From positions 434,001 to 498,000 of the forward strand of contig NZ_FMIC01000002.1 of the NCBI RefSeq assembly GCF_900091625.1: a stretch of DNA of 64,000 nt. Reading direction: 5' to 3'. The DNA comes from Micromonospora peucetia. Its GTDB lineage: Bacteria; Actinomycetota; Actinomycetes; Mycobacteriales; Micromonosporaceae. This document shows positions 8,160 to 17,212 of the stretch, piece by piece; positions within the stretch are counted from its first letter, which is position 1, and every line of letters begins with the position of its first letter. The position numbers and the translations under genes were made by a program. The notes beneath the pieces were generated by a model. It made no database searches, was not told where the DNA came from, and saw only the letters and a program-made list of their open reading frames with translations.

Positions 8160-9743
8160 TTAGCTGGCCGCCTCGTCCACCGGGGCGGAGGTCTGCTGCT
8201 CGCCGACCCGGTGCGCCCGGACCTTGTGCCCGACGCTGGTCAGGCAGCGGCCACTGGCCAGGTCGAACCTCCAGCCGTGCAGCTGGCAGGTGAGCTGGTC
8301 GCCTTCGACGATGCCGAACCGGGTCAGGTCCGCCTTCAGGTGCGGGCAGCGCCGCTGCAGCACCCAGTCGCCGAGGGTGATGTCCTCGGCGTCGGTGCTC
8401 CGCTCGTGCTCGTCGTACCAGCCCTCGGCGTACTGGAGCCGCTCCGTGGAGAGGCACTTGAAGAACGCGTAGACGAACTCGTTGTACTGGCCGATCCGGG
8501 CCGCCGAGAAGCGGCAGGAGAGGAAGAGGGAGTTGACCCAGTCCACCTCGCCGATGTGCAGCAGGTGCTCGATCATCGCCCGGTCGGTACGGAACCGGTA
8601 GCGGACCTTCTCGTCGGCGTACGGCCGGACCTGCTTGCCCGGGAAGTCCACGACGATGGATTCGACGCTGTCTCCGTCGTAGCCCACCAGGTCGAAGCGG
8701 ACCGGTCCGCCGACCCCCTTGGCCAGGTAGATCGACTCCTCCAGCAGGGGCTCGATCCGGCGCTGCATCTCCTTGAGCACGTCCACGTCGGGGTGCCGCC
8801 AGGACGCCTTCTCGGCCTCGATGACCGGGCGCTTGCGCTCGCGCATCTCCTCCAGGTGGGCGACCTTGTTCGCGAAGAACTCCTCGACCGGCACCGGGTG
8901 GGTGGTCTCGGCACCGGAGGAGGTCACCTCGGTGACGCTGCCGGGCAGCAGCACGATGCCGTTGGTGCCGCCGACCTTCGCGTACTCGCTCAGGAAGACC
9001 GACTGATCGGGGAAGATGTTGCCCTCGTCGCCGTGGATGTCGTTGAACTGCCACAGCTCGTCGTCGAGGAAGCAGGGCGGGCCGGCGATCGGGAATACGT
9101 GGTCGGCCTTCAGGTCGTCGATGTAGCGCCAGGTGCGGTCGAACTGCCGGTCCCGCTTCTGCTTGCCGAACGCGGTCTTCGCCGCCTGCGGCAGCTCGTA
9201 GACCATCGGGTACCAGATCGCCCCGGAGAACTGGAGCATGTGCGCGTGCACGTGACCCAACTCGGTGAAGATGCTCAGGTCGGTGGGGCGGGCGTCGTTC
9301 TGGTTGAGCAGCCGGACGCCGTCGTACTCCACCCACAGCGAGGAGTCGCCGATCGGGCCGTCGGTCGGGCTGGTCAGCGCCTGGATCATGACCTTCAGGC
9401 CGCCGTCCAGCTCGACGACCTGCTCGTTCGGCGCCTTCAGGAACTTGGTGAAGCCCAGCTCCCGCAGCTCGTCCTCCATCTCGGAGGTGGGGAACGCGGG
9501 CAGCAGCACGGTGGCCGACTTCGACACGAAGCGCTTCAGGTGCGCCCCGTCGAAGTGGTCCCGGTGCAGGTGGGAGACGTAGAGGTAGTCGGTGTCGCCG
9601 AGAGCCTCCCAGTCGAGCAGGGAGTTGTCCGGAAAAGGAAACCACGACGCAAAATAGGCCGGATTGACCCACGGGTCACACAGGATGCTGCCCGCGGCCG
9701 TGTCGATCCGCATGCTGGCGTGGCCCGTACCGGTCACTCGCAC
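8160..9743 (-). CDS. MBL-fold hydrolase fused to C-terminal Rieske domain
   Basis: 527 residues. The N-terminal part is a metallo-beta-lactamase-like domain with the metal motif SHLHRDHFD (H58, H60, D62, H63). The C-terminal 80 residues form a Rieske [2Fe-2S] domain with CPH (C466, H468) and CQLHGW (C486, H489). The combination recalls CMP-N-acetylneuraminate hydroxylase, which has the Rieske domain first; here the order is reversed, so that activity should not be assumed. The middle has a long charged stretch. The GTG start has GGGGGAA upstream. A redox enzyme is likely; the substrate is unknown. Confidence 0.8.
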   Translation of the reverse strand: MRVTGTGHASMRIDTAAGSILCDPWVNPAYFASWFPFPDNSLLDWEALGDTDYLYVSHLHRDHFDGAHLKRFVSKSATVLLPAFPTSEMEDELRELGFTKFLKAPNEQVVELDGGLKVMIQALTSPTDGPIGDSSLWVEYDGVRLLNQNDARPTDLSIFTELGHVHAHMLQFSGAIWYPMVYELPQAAKTAFGKQKRDRQFDRTWRYIDDLKADHVFPIAGPPCFLDDELWQFNDIHGDEGNIFPDQSVFLSEYAKVGGTNGIVLLPGSVTEVTSSGAETTHPVPVEEFFANKVAHLEEMRERKRPVIEAEKASWRHPDVDVLKEMQRRIEPLLEESIYLAKGVGGPVRFDLVGYDGDSVESIVVDFPGKQVRPYADEKVRYRFRTDRAMIEHLLHIGEVDWVNSLFLSCRFSAARIGQYNEFVYAFFKCLSTERLQYAEGWYDEHERSTDAEDITLGDWVLQRRCPHLKADLTRFGIVEGDQLTCQLHGWRFDLASGRCLTSVGHKVRAHRVGEQQTSAPVDEAAS

Positions 9744-10003
9744 CGCAGTTCCCCCTCAAAACGACAAACAAGGTGTACGCCAGAAACGCTACCGGAGTGA
9801 GTCTGGCGACCGACCCGCGACGCCGGTAGTGCCGTTACGCCCGGGCCGAGCCGGGACCTTGGTCCCCACCTGCCGGCCCTCGTACGCCATCCGGGGTCGC
9901 CGGACCGGTCGTGCGGTCCGCCCCATCGGTCGGACCCAGCGCCGGGCCCGGCACGGGGCGTGCCAGACTAACCGGAGATCCGATCGCGAGGGAAGGACCG
10001 ACA

Positions 10004-10225
10004 GTGGCAGGAAGCGAGCCGGTAACGTCGCCAGACCAGCACAAGCCCGGGCACCGCAAGTCCGGGCGGATCGGCGCGGTGGTCTCCGCGCTGGCCCTGC
10101 TGGCGATGCTCTGCGGCAACCACGAGGGCAGGGTCGAGGACATCTGGCTGATCGGCCTGGCCGTGCTGCTGCTGGCCATCGTCATCGGCGACGCCGTGCT
10201 GCGGCGCAACGGCCTGCGGTCCTGA
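10004..10225 (+). CDS. DUF2631 small membrane protein
   Basis: 73 residues: a short polar N-terminus with HKPGHRKSGRIG, then two hydrophobic segments (GAVVSALALLAMLCG and IWLIGLAVLLLAIVIGDAVL) around NHEGRVED. This matches DUF2631 proteins such as the one near rlmN/dxr in mycobacteria. GTG 10004 is preceded by GAGGGAAGGA at ideal distance, favouring it over the open frame further upstream. The function is unknown. A strong hairpin follows the stop. Confidence 0.75.
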   Translation: MAGSEPVTSPDQHKPGHRKSGRIGAVVSALALLAMLCGNHEGRVEDIWLIGLAVLLLAIVIGDAVLRRNGLRS

Positions 10226-10280
10226 TCGCACCCGCGTCAGCCGGCGTCGAACCGGTCCGCGCGCCGAAGGTGACACGCAC

Positions 10281-10313
10281 GAGGGCCCGCCCCCGACCGG
10301 GGAGCGGGCCCTC
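10281..10313. terminator. Bidirectional terminator hairpin
   Basis: GAGGGCCCGC (10281-10290) pairs perfectly with GCGGGCCCTC (10304-10313) over a 13-base loop. It lies between the convergent DUF2631 and DivIVA-like genes and could end both transcripts. There is no T-run. Confidence 0.75.
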
Positions 10314-10325
10314 ACCGTACGCGGA

Positions 10326-11819
10326 TCAGCGGCCGAACAGGATGTCCTGCACGTCCTTGAGCGCGGCGTCGACCTCGGCCTCGAAGTAGCCGCCGGGCAC
10401 CAGCCCGAAGCGCAGAGTGTCCAGGTCCTGCGGGTTCACCGGCATCGGGTTGCGCCCCTGCATGCCACCCAGCAGGGTGTCGAAGAAGCCGTCGACCTGG
10501 TCAGGGTCGTACCCGCTGCCGAACCGGCGCGCCTGGAAGCTGCGACGGATCTGGTCAACGCGGTAGAGGTCGCTGCCGGGCGGTCCGGCCATCGGTGGGC
10601 CGGCCATCGGCGGCGGGCCCCCCACCGGTGGGCCGCCGACCGGCGGGCCTGCATTCGGCGGGCCGCCGACCGGAGGGCCTGCATTCGGCGGGCCGCCGAC
10701 CGGAGGGCCTGCGTTCGGCGGGCCGCCGAAGCCCTGCTGGGGCGGTCCGGCCGGGCCCCGACCCCGCATGTCACGCAACTCCCGCTCGGGCATCCGGATC
10801 TCGGCGGTCATGTCGGCGCGAGCACGCCGGCCGGCCTCGAACCCGTCGAAACGCGGCTCGTCGCCGTAACCACCTGGGCCGTCGCCGTAGTTGCCCGGAC
10901 GGTCGCCGTGGCTGCCCGGACGGTCGCCGTAACCACCGGGACCGGCACCGCCGCCGTAACTGCCGGGACCGGGACCGTCGCCGTAGCCGCCGCCCGGGCC
11001 ATCACCGTACTTGCCGGGGCCCTCACCGTAGCCGCCCGGACCGTCGCCGTACTTGCCCGGACCGTCACCGTAACCGCCGGGGCCGTCGCCGTAGCCACCA
11101 CCCGGACCGTCGCCGTACTTGCCGGGGCCGTCACCGTAACCGCTGGGGCCGGCGGGCAGGCTGCGCGGCGGTGGACCACCGTGGCCCATCGGGGCGCCCG
11201 GTCCCATCGGGCCCGGGCCACCCGGGCCACGGGGCGGCTCGTAGCCTCCCCGGGGATTGTCGTATCCACCGGCGAAGGCGCCGGTGGGCTCGTCGTAGCG
11301 GCCGTAACGGTCGGCGGGAGGGCCAGCCTGCGCCGGCATCGGCCGGGGTGGCATCGGTTGCGGGACCGGCGGCATGCCGCGGTCGTCACGCATCGGCGGA
11401 CCCATCCGATCCGGGGGGCCCATCCGGTCCGGCGGACCCATCCGATCGGGCGGACCCATCCGGTCCGGGGGACCCATCCGATCGGGCGGACCCATCCGGT
11501 CCGGGGGACCCATCCGGTCCGGCGGGCCCAGGCGGTCGGCTTCGCGGGGATCGCCGCCGCGGCCGCCGGCGCCACCGCGCTCCTCCAGCTCGGCCAACTG
11601 CCGCTCGACCCGGTCCAGGTGCAGGTCGACCTGCCACTCGTCGTAGCCGTTGAAGCGAACCCGGAAGACAACGTCGTGGACCTCCTGCGAGGCGACGGGG
11701 GCGCCCACCGGCTGGCCGTCGAGCGTCGCCTCGACCCGGTCCAGGAAAGCGTCGACCTCGTCGACCTTGTATCCCCGGCGGAGCGCCTTACGCCGGAAAC
11801 GCTGACCCTGACTCGCCAC
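10326..11819 (-). CDS. DivIVA-domain protein with large Gly/Pro repeat region
   Basis: 497 residues. The N-terminus (FRRKALRRGYKVDEVDAFLDRVEATL, residues 8-33, quoted as family pattern) is a DivIVA-type segment that in this family docks to curved membrane or coiled-coil partners. A second DivIVA-like segment lies near the C-terminus (FQARRFGSGYDPDQVDGFFDTLLGG). Between them are low-complexity blocks: eight GPPDRM units, about ten YGDGPG-type units and four GGPPNAGPPV-type units, reflected as tandem repeats in the DNA. It is 31 bp downstream of rlmN on the same strand. A polar-growth or division scaffold role is inferred. Confidence 0.75.
   Translation of the reverse strand: MASQGQRFRRKALRRGYKVDEVDAFLDRVEATLDGQPVGAPVASQEVHDVVFRVRFNGYDEWQVDLHLDRVERQLAELEERGGAGGRGGDPREADRLGPPDRMGPPDRMGPPDRMGPPDRMGPPDRMGPPDRMGPPDRMGPPMRDDRGMPPVPQPMPPRPMPAQAGPPADRYGRYDEPTGAFAGGYDNPRGGYEPPRGPGGPGPMGPGAPMGHGGPPPRSLPAGPSGYGDGPGKYGDGPGGGYGDGPGGYGDGPGKYGDGPGGYGEGPGKYGDGPGGGYGDGPGPGSYGGGAGPGGYGDRPGSHGDRPGNYGDGPGGYGDEPRFDGFEAGRRARADMTAEIRMPERELRDMRGRGPAGPPQQGFGGPPNAGPPVGGPPNAGPPVGGPPNAGPPVGGPPVGGPPPMAGPPMAGPPGSDLYRVDQIRRSFQARRFGSGYDPDQVDGFFDTLLGGMQGRNPMPVNPQDLDTLRFGLVPGGYFEAEVDAALKDVQDILFGR
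11397..11530. repeat. 18-bp tandem repeats encoding GPPDRM
   Basis: About eight copies of an 18-bp unit (forms of CCCATCCGGTCCGGGGGA) lie in frame in the DivIVA-like gene. Copies differ at a few third positions, so they are not all recent. Confidence 0.85.
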
Positions 11820-11850
11820 TATGTCTCCTGGTCTCGTTCGCTACGCCCGG

Positions 11851-13002
11851 TCACGCCTTCTCCCCGGCCCGGTCGGTGTCGGTATCGGTGTCCCCGGCGG
11901 CGGCGAGCTGCCCACACGCTCCGTCGATCTCGCGGCCCCGGGTGTCCCGTACCGTCGTCGAGACCCCGGCCTCGCGCAACCGCCGGACGAACTCCCGCTC
12001 GACCGGCTTCGGGCTGGCATCCCAACGGCTGCCCGGAGTCGGGTTGAGCGGGATGAGGTTCACGTGGACCAGCTTCCCGGCCAGCAGCCGCCCGAGCAGA
12101 TCGGCTCTCCACGGCTGGTCGTTCACGTCCCTGATCATCGCGTACTCGATCGACACGCGACGCCCCGTCTGGGCCGCGTAGTCCCACGCCGCGCCCAGCA
12201 CCTCGGACACCTTCCAGCGCTGGTTGACCGGCACGAGTTCGTCGCGAAGCTCATCATCGGGGGCGTGCAGCGACAACGCAAGGGTCACCGAGAGGTCTTC
12301 GCTGGCCAGTCGGCGGATGGCCGGAACCAGGCCCACCGTGGAGACCGTGATGTGGCGCTGCGACAGCCCGAGCCCTTCGGGCGCCGGGGCGACCAGCCGG
12401 CGAATCGCCGCGATCACCCGGGAGTAGTTGGCCAGCGGCTCGCCCATGCCCATGAAGACCACGTGCGAAAGGCGCGGCGGCGAACCCGACACCGCTCCGG
12501 AGGCGGCCACCCCGGCCAGGTAGACCGCCTGGTCGACAATCTCGGCGGTGGAGAGGTTGCGGGTCAGCCCGGCCTGGCCGGTTGCGCAGAACGGGCAGGC
12601 CATGCCGCAGCCGGCCTGGCTGGAGATGCAGACGGTGACCCGGTCCGGGTAGCCCATCAGCACGCTCTCCACCAGCGAGCCGTCGTGCAGCCGCCAGAGC
12701 GCCTTACGGGTCGCGCCGTCGTCGCAGGCCAGTTCGCGGACCGGGGTGAGCAGCCGGGGCAGGAGCTGATCGGCGAGCTTCTCCCGGGTGGCGGCGGGCA
12801 GGTCGGTCATCTGCCCCGGATCGCGCACCAGTCGGCCGAAGTAGTGGGTGGAGACCTGCTTGGCGCGGAACGCCGGCTCCCCCAGCTCGGTGACCAGCGC
12901 CCGGCGGCCGGCGAGGTCGAGATCGGCGAGGTGGCGGGGAGGCATCGCGGGCCGACGACCGGGGGCATCGGGGTCTGCGGGAATCAGGGGCAGGCTCGTC
13001 AT
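11851..13002 (-). CDS. rlmN: Dual-specificity rRNA/tRNA adenine-C2 methyltransferase RlmN
   Basis: 383-residue radical-SAM enzyme that methylates C2 of A2503 in 23S rRNA and A37 in some tRNAs. The iron-sulfur motif CGMACPFC (C132, C136, C139) is intact, as is GMGEPLANY, the SAM-contact region. The methyl-carrying cysteine is present near the C-terminus in IDGACGQL (about C363). The extra tail [14 protein letters not shown] is not part of the family core. It lies between cdsA and the DivIVA-like gene on one strand, as in other actinobacteria. Confidence 0.95.
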   Translation of the reverse strand: MTSLPLIPADPDAPGRRPAMPPRHLADLDLAGRRALVTELGEPAFRAKQVSTHYFGRLVRDPGQMTDLPAATREKLADQLLPRLLTPVRELACDDGATRKALWRLHDGSLVESVLMGYPDRVTVCISSQAGCGMACPFCATGQAGLTRNLSTAEIVDQAVYLAGVAASGAVSGSPPRLSHVVFMGMGEPLANYSRVIAAIRRLVAPAPEGLGLSQRHITVSTVGLVPAIRRLASEDLSVTLALSLHAPDDELRDELVPVNQRWKVSEVLGAAWDYAAQTGRRVSIEYAMIRDVNDQPWRADLLGRLLAGKLVHVNLIPLNPTPGSRWDASPKPVEREFVRRLREAGVSTTVRDTRGREIDGACGQLAAAGDTDTDTDRAGEKA

Positions 13003-13022
13003 AGCGCATCCAGTCTGTCACG

Positions 13023-13080
13023 CCGGACGGCCGACACACCCGTCCGGAGGTGCCGAATCGCCCCCCGCCGGCCAGGCGGG
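13023..13080. terminator. Two hairpins between cdsA and rlmN
   Basis: CCGGACGG (13023-13030) pairs with CCGTCCGG (13040-13047), and CCCGCC (13064-13069) pairs with GGCGGG (13075-13080). Both sit in the 104-bp gap after cdsA. They may act as a partial terminator or mRNA-processing element. Confidence 0.5.
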
Positions 13081-13106
13081 ACCACTGACGCCGGGTGATT
13101 CACGCC

Positions 13107-14336
13107 TCACTCCAGCACCGGGACGAAGACCGCCAGGAGCAGGTACGCGGTCGGCAGCGCGAAGAGGATCGAGTCCAGCCGGTCCATCAGGCCACCGTGC
13201 CCGGGGAGCAGGTTGCTCATGTCCTTTACGCCGAGATCCCGCTTGATCATGGATTCGGCGAGGTCGCCGAGGACGGCGGCGCCGGAGATCGCCACGCCGA
13301 AGAGCGCGCCCCACCACGGGGCCACGTCGAGGAAGAGCCAGAGCAGCAGGGCGCTGCCCAGCGCCGCGGCGGTGACCGAGCCGGCGAAGCCCTCCCAGGA
13401 CTTCTTCGGGCTCACCGAGGGGGCCATCGGATGCTTGCCGAAGCTGACGCCGGCCGCGTACCCGCCGGTGTCGGAGAGGACCACGGCTGCCAGCGTCACC
13501 AGCACCCGCCACTGGCCGTCCTCGGGCGCCGCCAGCAGCGCGGCGAACCCGGCGAGGAACGGCACGTACACGGCGATGAGGGTGGCGGCGGTCAGGTCCC
13601 GCTGGAAGCCGCGCGGCCCGTCGCCGAGCCGCCAGACCATGGTGCCCAGCACCGTCACCAGCAGGCCGAGGCTGAGCGCGTCGGGACCGGAGAACCAGGC
13701 CAGCCCGACGGTGAGCACCCCGCCGGCGATCAGCGGTACCAGCGGCGGATGGGCGCCGCTGCGGCGTACCGCCCGGGCCATCTCCCAGATGCCGACGCCG
13801 ACCGCCGCGGCCACCACCATCACGAAGGCGGGCGGGTAGAAGAACAGCGGCACCACGATCAGGGCGCCGAGGCCCACGCCGACGGCGATGGCGGCCGGCA
13901 GGTTGCGCCCGGCCCGACTCGGGACGGGCTGCTGGCTCGGGGGCCGGTCGGCACCGGCCCGGCGCCGACCGCGCTGCCGGCGACCCGAGGGCCGCGCGGG
14001 CTCCGGCTCCGGCTCGACGTCCCGGACCGGCCCGACGTCCCGGACCGGCCCGACGTCCCGGACCGGCTCGAGCTGGGCGGTCGGGTACTCGGAGTCGTCG
14101 GGGTGGTCGCGGTGGCCGTTCACCGCGGCCGGGTCACCGCCCGCCGTCACGTCGGCGTACGGGCGGGAGCGGGCCGGCGACTCGGCGTACGCGTCGGGGA
14201 TGACGGCGGGATGCCGGTGCCACTGGCCGGGATCGATCTCGGGCTCCGGCCAGGGGAGGGCGGGCGCCGGTGCGGGGGCGTCGGGGCGGTCCCAGCCGCG
14301 AGGCTCGGCGCTGCTGTGGGGATCGAGGTGGGACAT
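13107..14336 (-). CDS. cdsA: Phosphatidate cytidylyltransferase CdsA
   Basis: 409-residue integral membrane enzyme making CDP-diacylglycerol from phosphatidate and CTP, the entry to phospholipid synthesis. The CDS signature is complete near the C-terminus (SMIKRDLGVKDMSN then LLPGHGGLMDRLD). About eight membrane segments follow a 150-residue Pro/Asp/Arg-rich N-terminal extension, which includes three PVRDV repeats encoded by an 18-bp tandem repeat around 14013-14070. The start is one of two adjacent ATGs (14339 or 14336). A 340-bp gap separates it from frr, so it probably has its own promoter. Confidence 0.93.
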   Translation of the reverse strand: MSHLDPHSSAEPRGWDRPDAPAPAPALPWPEPEIDPGQWHRHPAVIPDAYAESPARSRPYADVTAGGDPAAVNGHRDHPDDSEYPTAQLEPVRDVGPVRDVGPVRDVEPEPEPARPSGRRQRGRRRAGADRPPSQQPVPSRAGRNLPAAIAVGVGLGALIVVPLFFYPPAFVMVVAAAVGVGIWEMARAVRRSGAHPPLVPLIAGGVLTVGLAWFSGPDALSLGLLVTVLGTMVWRLGDGPRGFQRDLTAATLIAVYVPFLAGFAALLAAPEDGQWRVLVTLAAVVLSDTGGYAAGVSFGKHPMAPSVSPKKSWEGFAGSVTAAALGSALLLWLFLDVAPWWGALFGVAISGAAVLGDLAESMIKRDLGVKDMSNLLPGHGGLMDRLDSILFALPTAYLLLAVFVPVLE

Positions 14337-14339
14337 CAC

Positions 14340-14682
14340 GCACCGAGCGGGACCGGTACGAGATCCACCAGATGACGCACAACCACAACCATTCCCCTAC
14401 CCGCGCGACTGTTCCGTCCGGTTGACCCGCCCGACGGCCGGCCGATCCCCACCGTTCACCGCAGGGTGGCCGGGAATCGTGCCGAGCCTACTGCACCCAC
14501 CGATCCCGCACGTCGGACCGGCCCCGTCGACGTGGACACGCTCGTCGCCCTCCAGGCGGTTGTGGGCGTTCCCGCCGTGGCACCCCCGACGACGGTGGCA
14601 CCGGGCCCCGCCGCCCGGGAGCGGACGGCGGAGCGCCGGTGCCACGATGCCGTCGGTCGCCGGTGGAGAACCGGCGTACGGC
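14340..14682. other. frr-cdsA intergenic region
   Basis: This 343-bp gap has the frr terminator hairpin at its right end. On the minus strand there is a TAGGCT -10-like box (complement of 14485-14490), about 150 bp before cdsA, with no convincing -35. I see no gene here. Confidence 0.4.
14595..14645 (-). terminator. Terminator hairpin after frr
   Basis: GTGGCACCGG (14595-14604) pairs perfectly with CCGGTGCCAC (14636-14645), with a further GC-rich stem inside. It begins 38 bp after the frr stop codon on the minus strand and probably ends the pyrH-frr transcript. Confidence 0.65.
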
Positions 14683-15240
14683 TCATACCTCGAGAAGCTC
14701 GTTCTCCTTGTGCTTGACCAGGTCATCGACGGCGGCGACGAAGCGCTGGGTCAGGTCGTCGAGTTCCTTCTCGGCGCGGCGGCCGTCGTCCTCGCCGACC
14801 TCGCCGTCCTTGACGAGCCGGTCCAGCTCCTCCTTGCCCTTGCGGCGGATGTTGCGGATGGCCACCTTGGCCTCCTCGCCCTTGTGCCGGGCGACCTTGA
14901 TCATTTCTCGGCGGCGCTCCTCGGTCATCTGCGGCAGCAGGATGCGGAGCTGGTTGCCCTCGTTGTTCGGGTTGGCGCCGAGGTCGGAGTCGCGGATCGC
15001 CTTCTCCATGGCGTTGATCTGCGAGTTGTCGTACGGCTTGATGATCACCATGCGCGGTTCGGGAACCCCGATGGACGCCATCTGGGGCAGCGGGGTGGGG
15101 CTGCCGTAGTAGTCGATCACGATCTTCGAGAACATGGCGGCGTTGGCGCGACCGGTGCGGATCGCGCCGAACTCCTCCTTGGCGTGCTCGATGGCACGCT
15201 CCATCTTTTCCTCGGCCTCGAGGAGGGTGTCGTCGATCAC
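14683..15240 (-). CDS. frr: Ribosome recycling factor
   Basis: 185 residues, full length for the family. It splits post-termination ribosomes together with EF-G. It begins [36 protein letters not shown] sequence and has the conserved core [22 protein letters not shown] and [12 protein letters not shown]. It is 78 bp downstream of pyrH, the almost universal order. Confidence 0.98.
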   Translation of the reverse strand: MIDDTLLEAEEKMERAIEHAKEEFGAIRTGRANAAMFSKIVIDYYGSPTPLPQMASIGVPEPRMVIIKPYDNSQINAMEKAIRDSDLGANPNNEGNQLRILLPQMTEERRREMIKVARHKGEEAKVAIRNIRRKGKEELDRLVKDGEVGEDDGRRAEKELDDLTQRFVAAVDDLVKHKENELLEV

Positions 15241-15318
15241 CGGTCTCCTCGCCTCCTTCTGTGCTCGTCGTGGGCTTGCCGTGTCGAGGGACCGCTGAGG
15301 TCGGGGTCACGCGACCGC

Positions 15319-16086
15319 TCAGGCGGTGATCAGAGTGCCGATCTTCTCGCCACCCACGGCCCGGATGATGGTGTCGTCGCCCTGCGCGCCGAAGACCAGC
15401 ATCGGCAGGCCGTTCTCCATGCACAGGCTGAACGCGGCGGCGTCGGCGACCCGCAGGTTACGCCGCAACACCTCGGAGAAGGTGATCGAGTCGAACTTGC
15501 TGGCGTTCGGGTCGACCCGCGGATCCGCGGTGTAGACGCCGTCCACGCCGTTCTTGCTCATCAGCACCACGTCGGCGCGGATCTCCAGGGCCCGCTGGGC
15601 GGCCACGGTGTCGGTGGAGAAGTACGGCATGCCGGCGCCCGCGCCGAAGATCACCACGCGGCCCTTCTCCAGGTGCCGGATGGCGCGCAGCGGGATGTAC
15701 GGCTCGGCGACCTGGGCCATCGTGATCGCGCTCTGCACGCGCGTCTCGATGCCCTCCTTCTCCAGGAAGTCCTGCAACGCGAGGCAGTTCATCACGGTGC
15801 CGAGCATGCCCATGTAGTCGGCCCGGGCCCGGTCCATGCCGCGCTTCTGCAGCTCGGCGCCCCGGAAGAAGTTGCCGCCACCAACCACCACCGAGACCTG
15901 CACACCGCGGCGGACCACGGTGGCGATCTGCCGGGCGATGGCCTGCACGACGTCCGGGTCCACCCCGATCGCGCCCCCGCCGAACACCTCGCCGGAGAGC
16001 TTCAGCACCACCCGGCGGGCCCGGCCGGGGGGCGGTGCCGTCGGATCGTCCGCCGCCAGACTCCGGTCACTCACAACCTGCGTCAT
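15319..16086 (-). CDS. pyrH: UMP kinase
   Basis: 255 residues. It phosphorylates UMP to UDP in pyrimidine nucleotide synthesis as a hexamer regulated by GTP and UTP. The amino-acid-kinase-fold motifs are present: [13 protein letters not shown] at about 26-38, [11 protein letters not shown], and [15 protein letters not shown] 25-residue N-terminal extension ([18 protein letters not shown]) precedes the core, as is usual in actinobacteria. Hairpins separate it from tsf. Confidence 0.97.
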   Translation of the reverse strand: MTQVVSDRSLAADDPTAPPPGRARRVVLKLSGEVFGGGAIGVDPDVVQAIARQIATVVRRGVQVSVVVGGGNFFRGAELQKRGMDRARADYMGMLGTVMNCLALQDFLEKEGIETRVQSAITMAQVAEPYIPLRAIRHLEKGRVVIFGAGAGMPYFSTDTVAAQRALEIRADVVLMSKNGVDGVYTADPRVDPNASKFDSITFSEVLRRNLRVADAAAFSLCMENGLPMLVFGAQGDDTIIRAVGGEKIGTLITA

Positions 16087-16157
16087 CCGCCCCGTCCTTC
16101 CCCATGCGCACGTCCCGTACGCCCCGTACCGCGAAACTGCCGTAGCCGACCCTATGT

Positions 16158-16204
16158 GACGAGGAGGCCGCGGTGCCTGTCACGTACACCCCGGCCTCCT
16201 CGTC
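16158..16204. terminator. Strong hairpin between tsf and pyrH
   Basis: GACGAGGAGGCCG (16158-16170) pairs perfectly over 13 bp with CGGCCTCCTCGTC (16192-16204). It lies downstream of the tsf stop on the minus strand. With the next hairpin it forms a tandem terminator for rpsB-tsf. Confidence 0.8.
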
Positions 16205-16217
16205 GACGTTCTCCCTG

Positions 16218-16240
16218 CCCGGGCGCGCGAAGCGCCCGGG
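16218..16240 (-). terminator. Hairpin immediately after tsf stop
   Basis: CCCGGGCGC (16218-16226) pairs with GCGCCCGGG (16232-16240) over a five-base loop, seven bases from the tsf stop codon. Confidence 0.7.
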
Positions 16241-16246
16241 GGCGGC

Positions 16247-17077
16247 TCAGGCCTGGCCGACCTCGAACCGCACGAAGCGGGTGACCTCGATGCCGGCCTC
16301 GGCCAGCAGCTGCTTCACCGTCTTCTTGTTGTCGGCGACCGACGACTGCTCCAGCAGGACGTAGTCCTTGAAGAACGCGTTCACCCGGCCCTCGACGATC
16401 TTCGGCAGGGCCGCCGCAGGCTTGTTCTCCTCGCGGGCGGTCTGCTCGGCGATGTTCCGCTCCGACTCGACGACGTCCGCCGGAACCTCGTCCCGGGTGA
16501 GGTACTTCGGCCGCATGGCGGCGATCTGCATCGCGACGCCCCGGGCGTCCGAGTCAACCGCCTCGTCGCCGGCGGTGCCGGTGTACTGCACCAGCACGCC
16601 GACCGCCGGGGGCAGGTCCTGGCTCTTGCGGTGCAGGTAGACGGCGGTGGTGCCATCGAGCTTGGCGAACCGGTTGAGAACCAGCTTCTCGCCGATCTTG
16701 GCGGACTGCTCCTGCACCAGGTCGGCGACGGCCTTGCCGTCCAGCTCGGTGGCGAGCAGTTCCTCGGCGGTGCCGGCGCCGCTGCGCTCACCGTGCTCGA
16801 CCAGCCGCTGGGCAAGCTCGATGAAGGCCTCCGTCTTGGCGACGAAGTCGGTCTCGCAGTTGAGTTCGAGCAGCGCCTTGCCGGAGTGGGCGACCAGACC
16901 GTTGGCGGCCGTACGGCCGGCCCGCTTGCCGACATCCTTGGCGCCCTTGACGCGCAGGATCTCGACGGCCTTGTCGAAGTCGGCCTCGGCCTCGGTCAGC
17001 GCCTTCTTGCAGTCCATCATGCCGGCGCCGGTGAGGTCGCGGAGCTTCTTGACGTCCGCGGCGGTGAAGTTGGACAT
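16247..17077 (-). CDS. tsf: Elongation factor Ts
   Basis: 276 residues, the guanine nucleotide exchange factor for EF-Tu. It starts [31 protein letters not shown] sequence (UBA-like domain) and has the signature [12 protein letters not shown] at about 72-83. The core and C-terminal module are complete. It is 135 bp downstream of rpsB, with a large hairpin in the gap. Confidence 0.98.
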   Translation of the reverse strand: MSNFTAADVKKLRDLTGAGMMDCKKALTEAEADFDKAVEILRVKGAKDVGKRAGRTAANGLVAHSGKALLELNCETDFVAKTEAFIELAQRLVEHGERSGAGTAEELLATELDGKAVADLVQEQSAKIGEKLVLNRFAKLDGTTAVYLHRKSQDLPPAVGVLVQYTGTAGDEAVDSDARGVAMQIAAMRPKYLTRDEVPADVVESERNIAEQTAREENKPAAALPKIVEGRVNAFFKDYVLLEQSSVADNKKTVKQLLAEAGIEVTRFVRFEVGQA

Positions 17078-17161
17078 GGCTCTCTCTTCGGTGTTGAGAC
17101 TGCGGGTGGGTTGGTCCCGGTGCCGGTTACCCGGTTCGGGCGCGAGGTGCCCGGCGTACCT

Positions 17162-17205
17162 GCCGCTTCCCCGCCGCCCGGGCGAACGGGCGGCGGGGAA
17201 GCGGC
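17162..17205 (-). terminator. 18-bp-stem hairpin between rpsB and tsf
   Basis: 17162-17179 (GCCGCTTCCCCGCCGCCC) pairs perfectly with 17188-17205 over an eight-base loop. It lies seven bases after the rpsB stop. An intergenic attenuator of this kind would lower tsf expression relative to rpsB; that role is inferred. Confidence 0.8.
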
Positions 17206-17212
17206 GGCGCGG

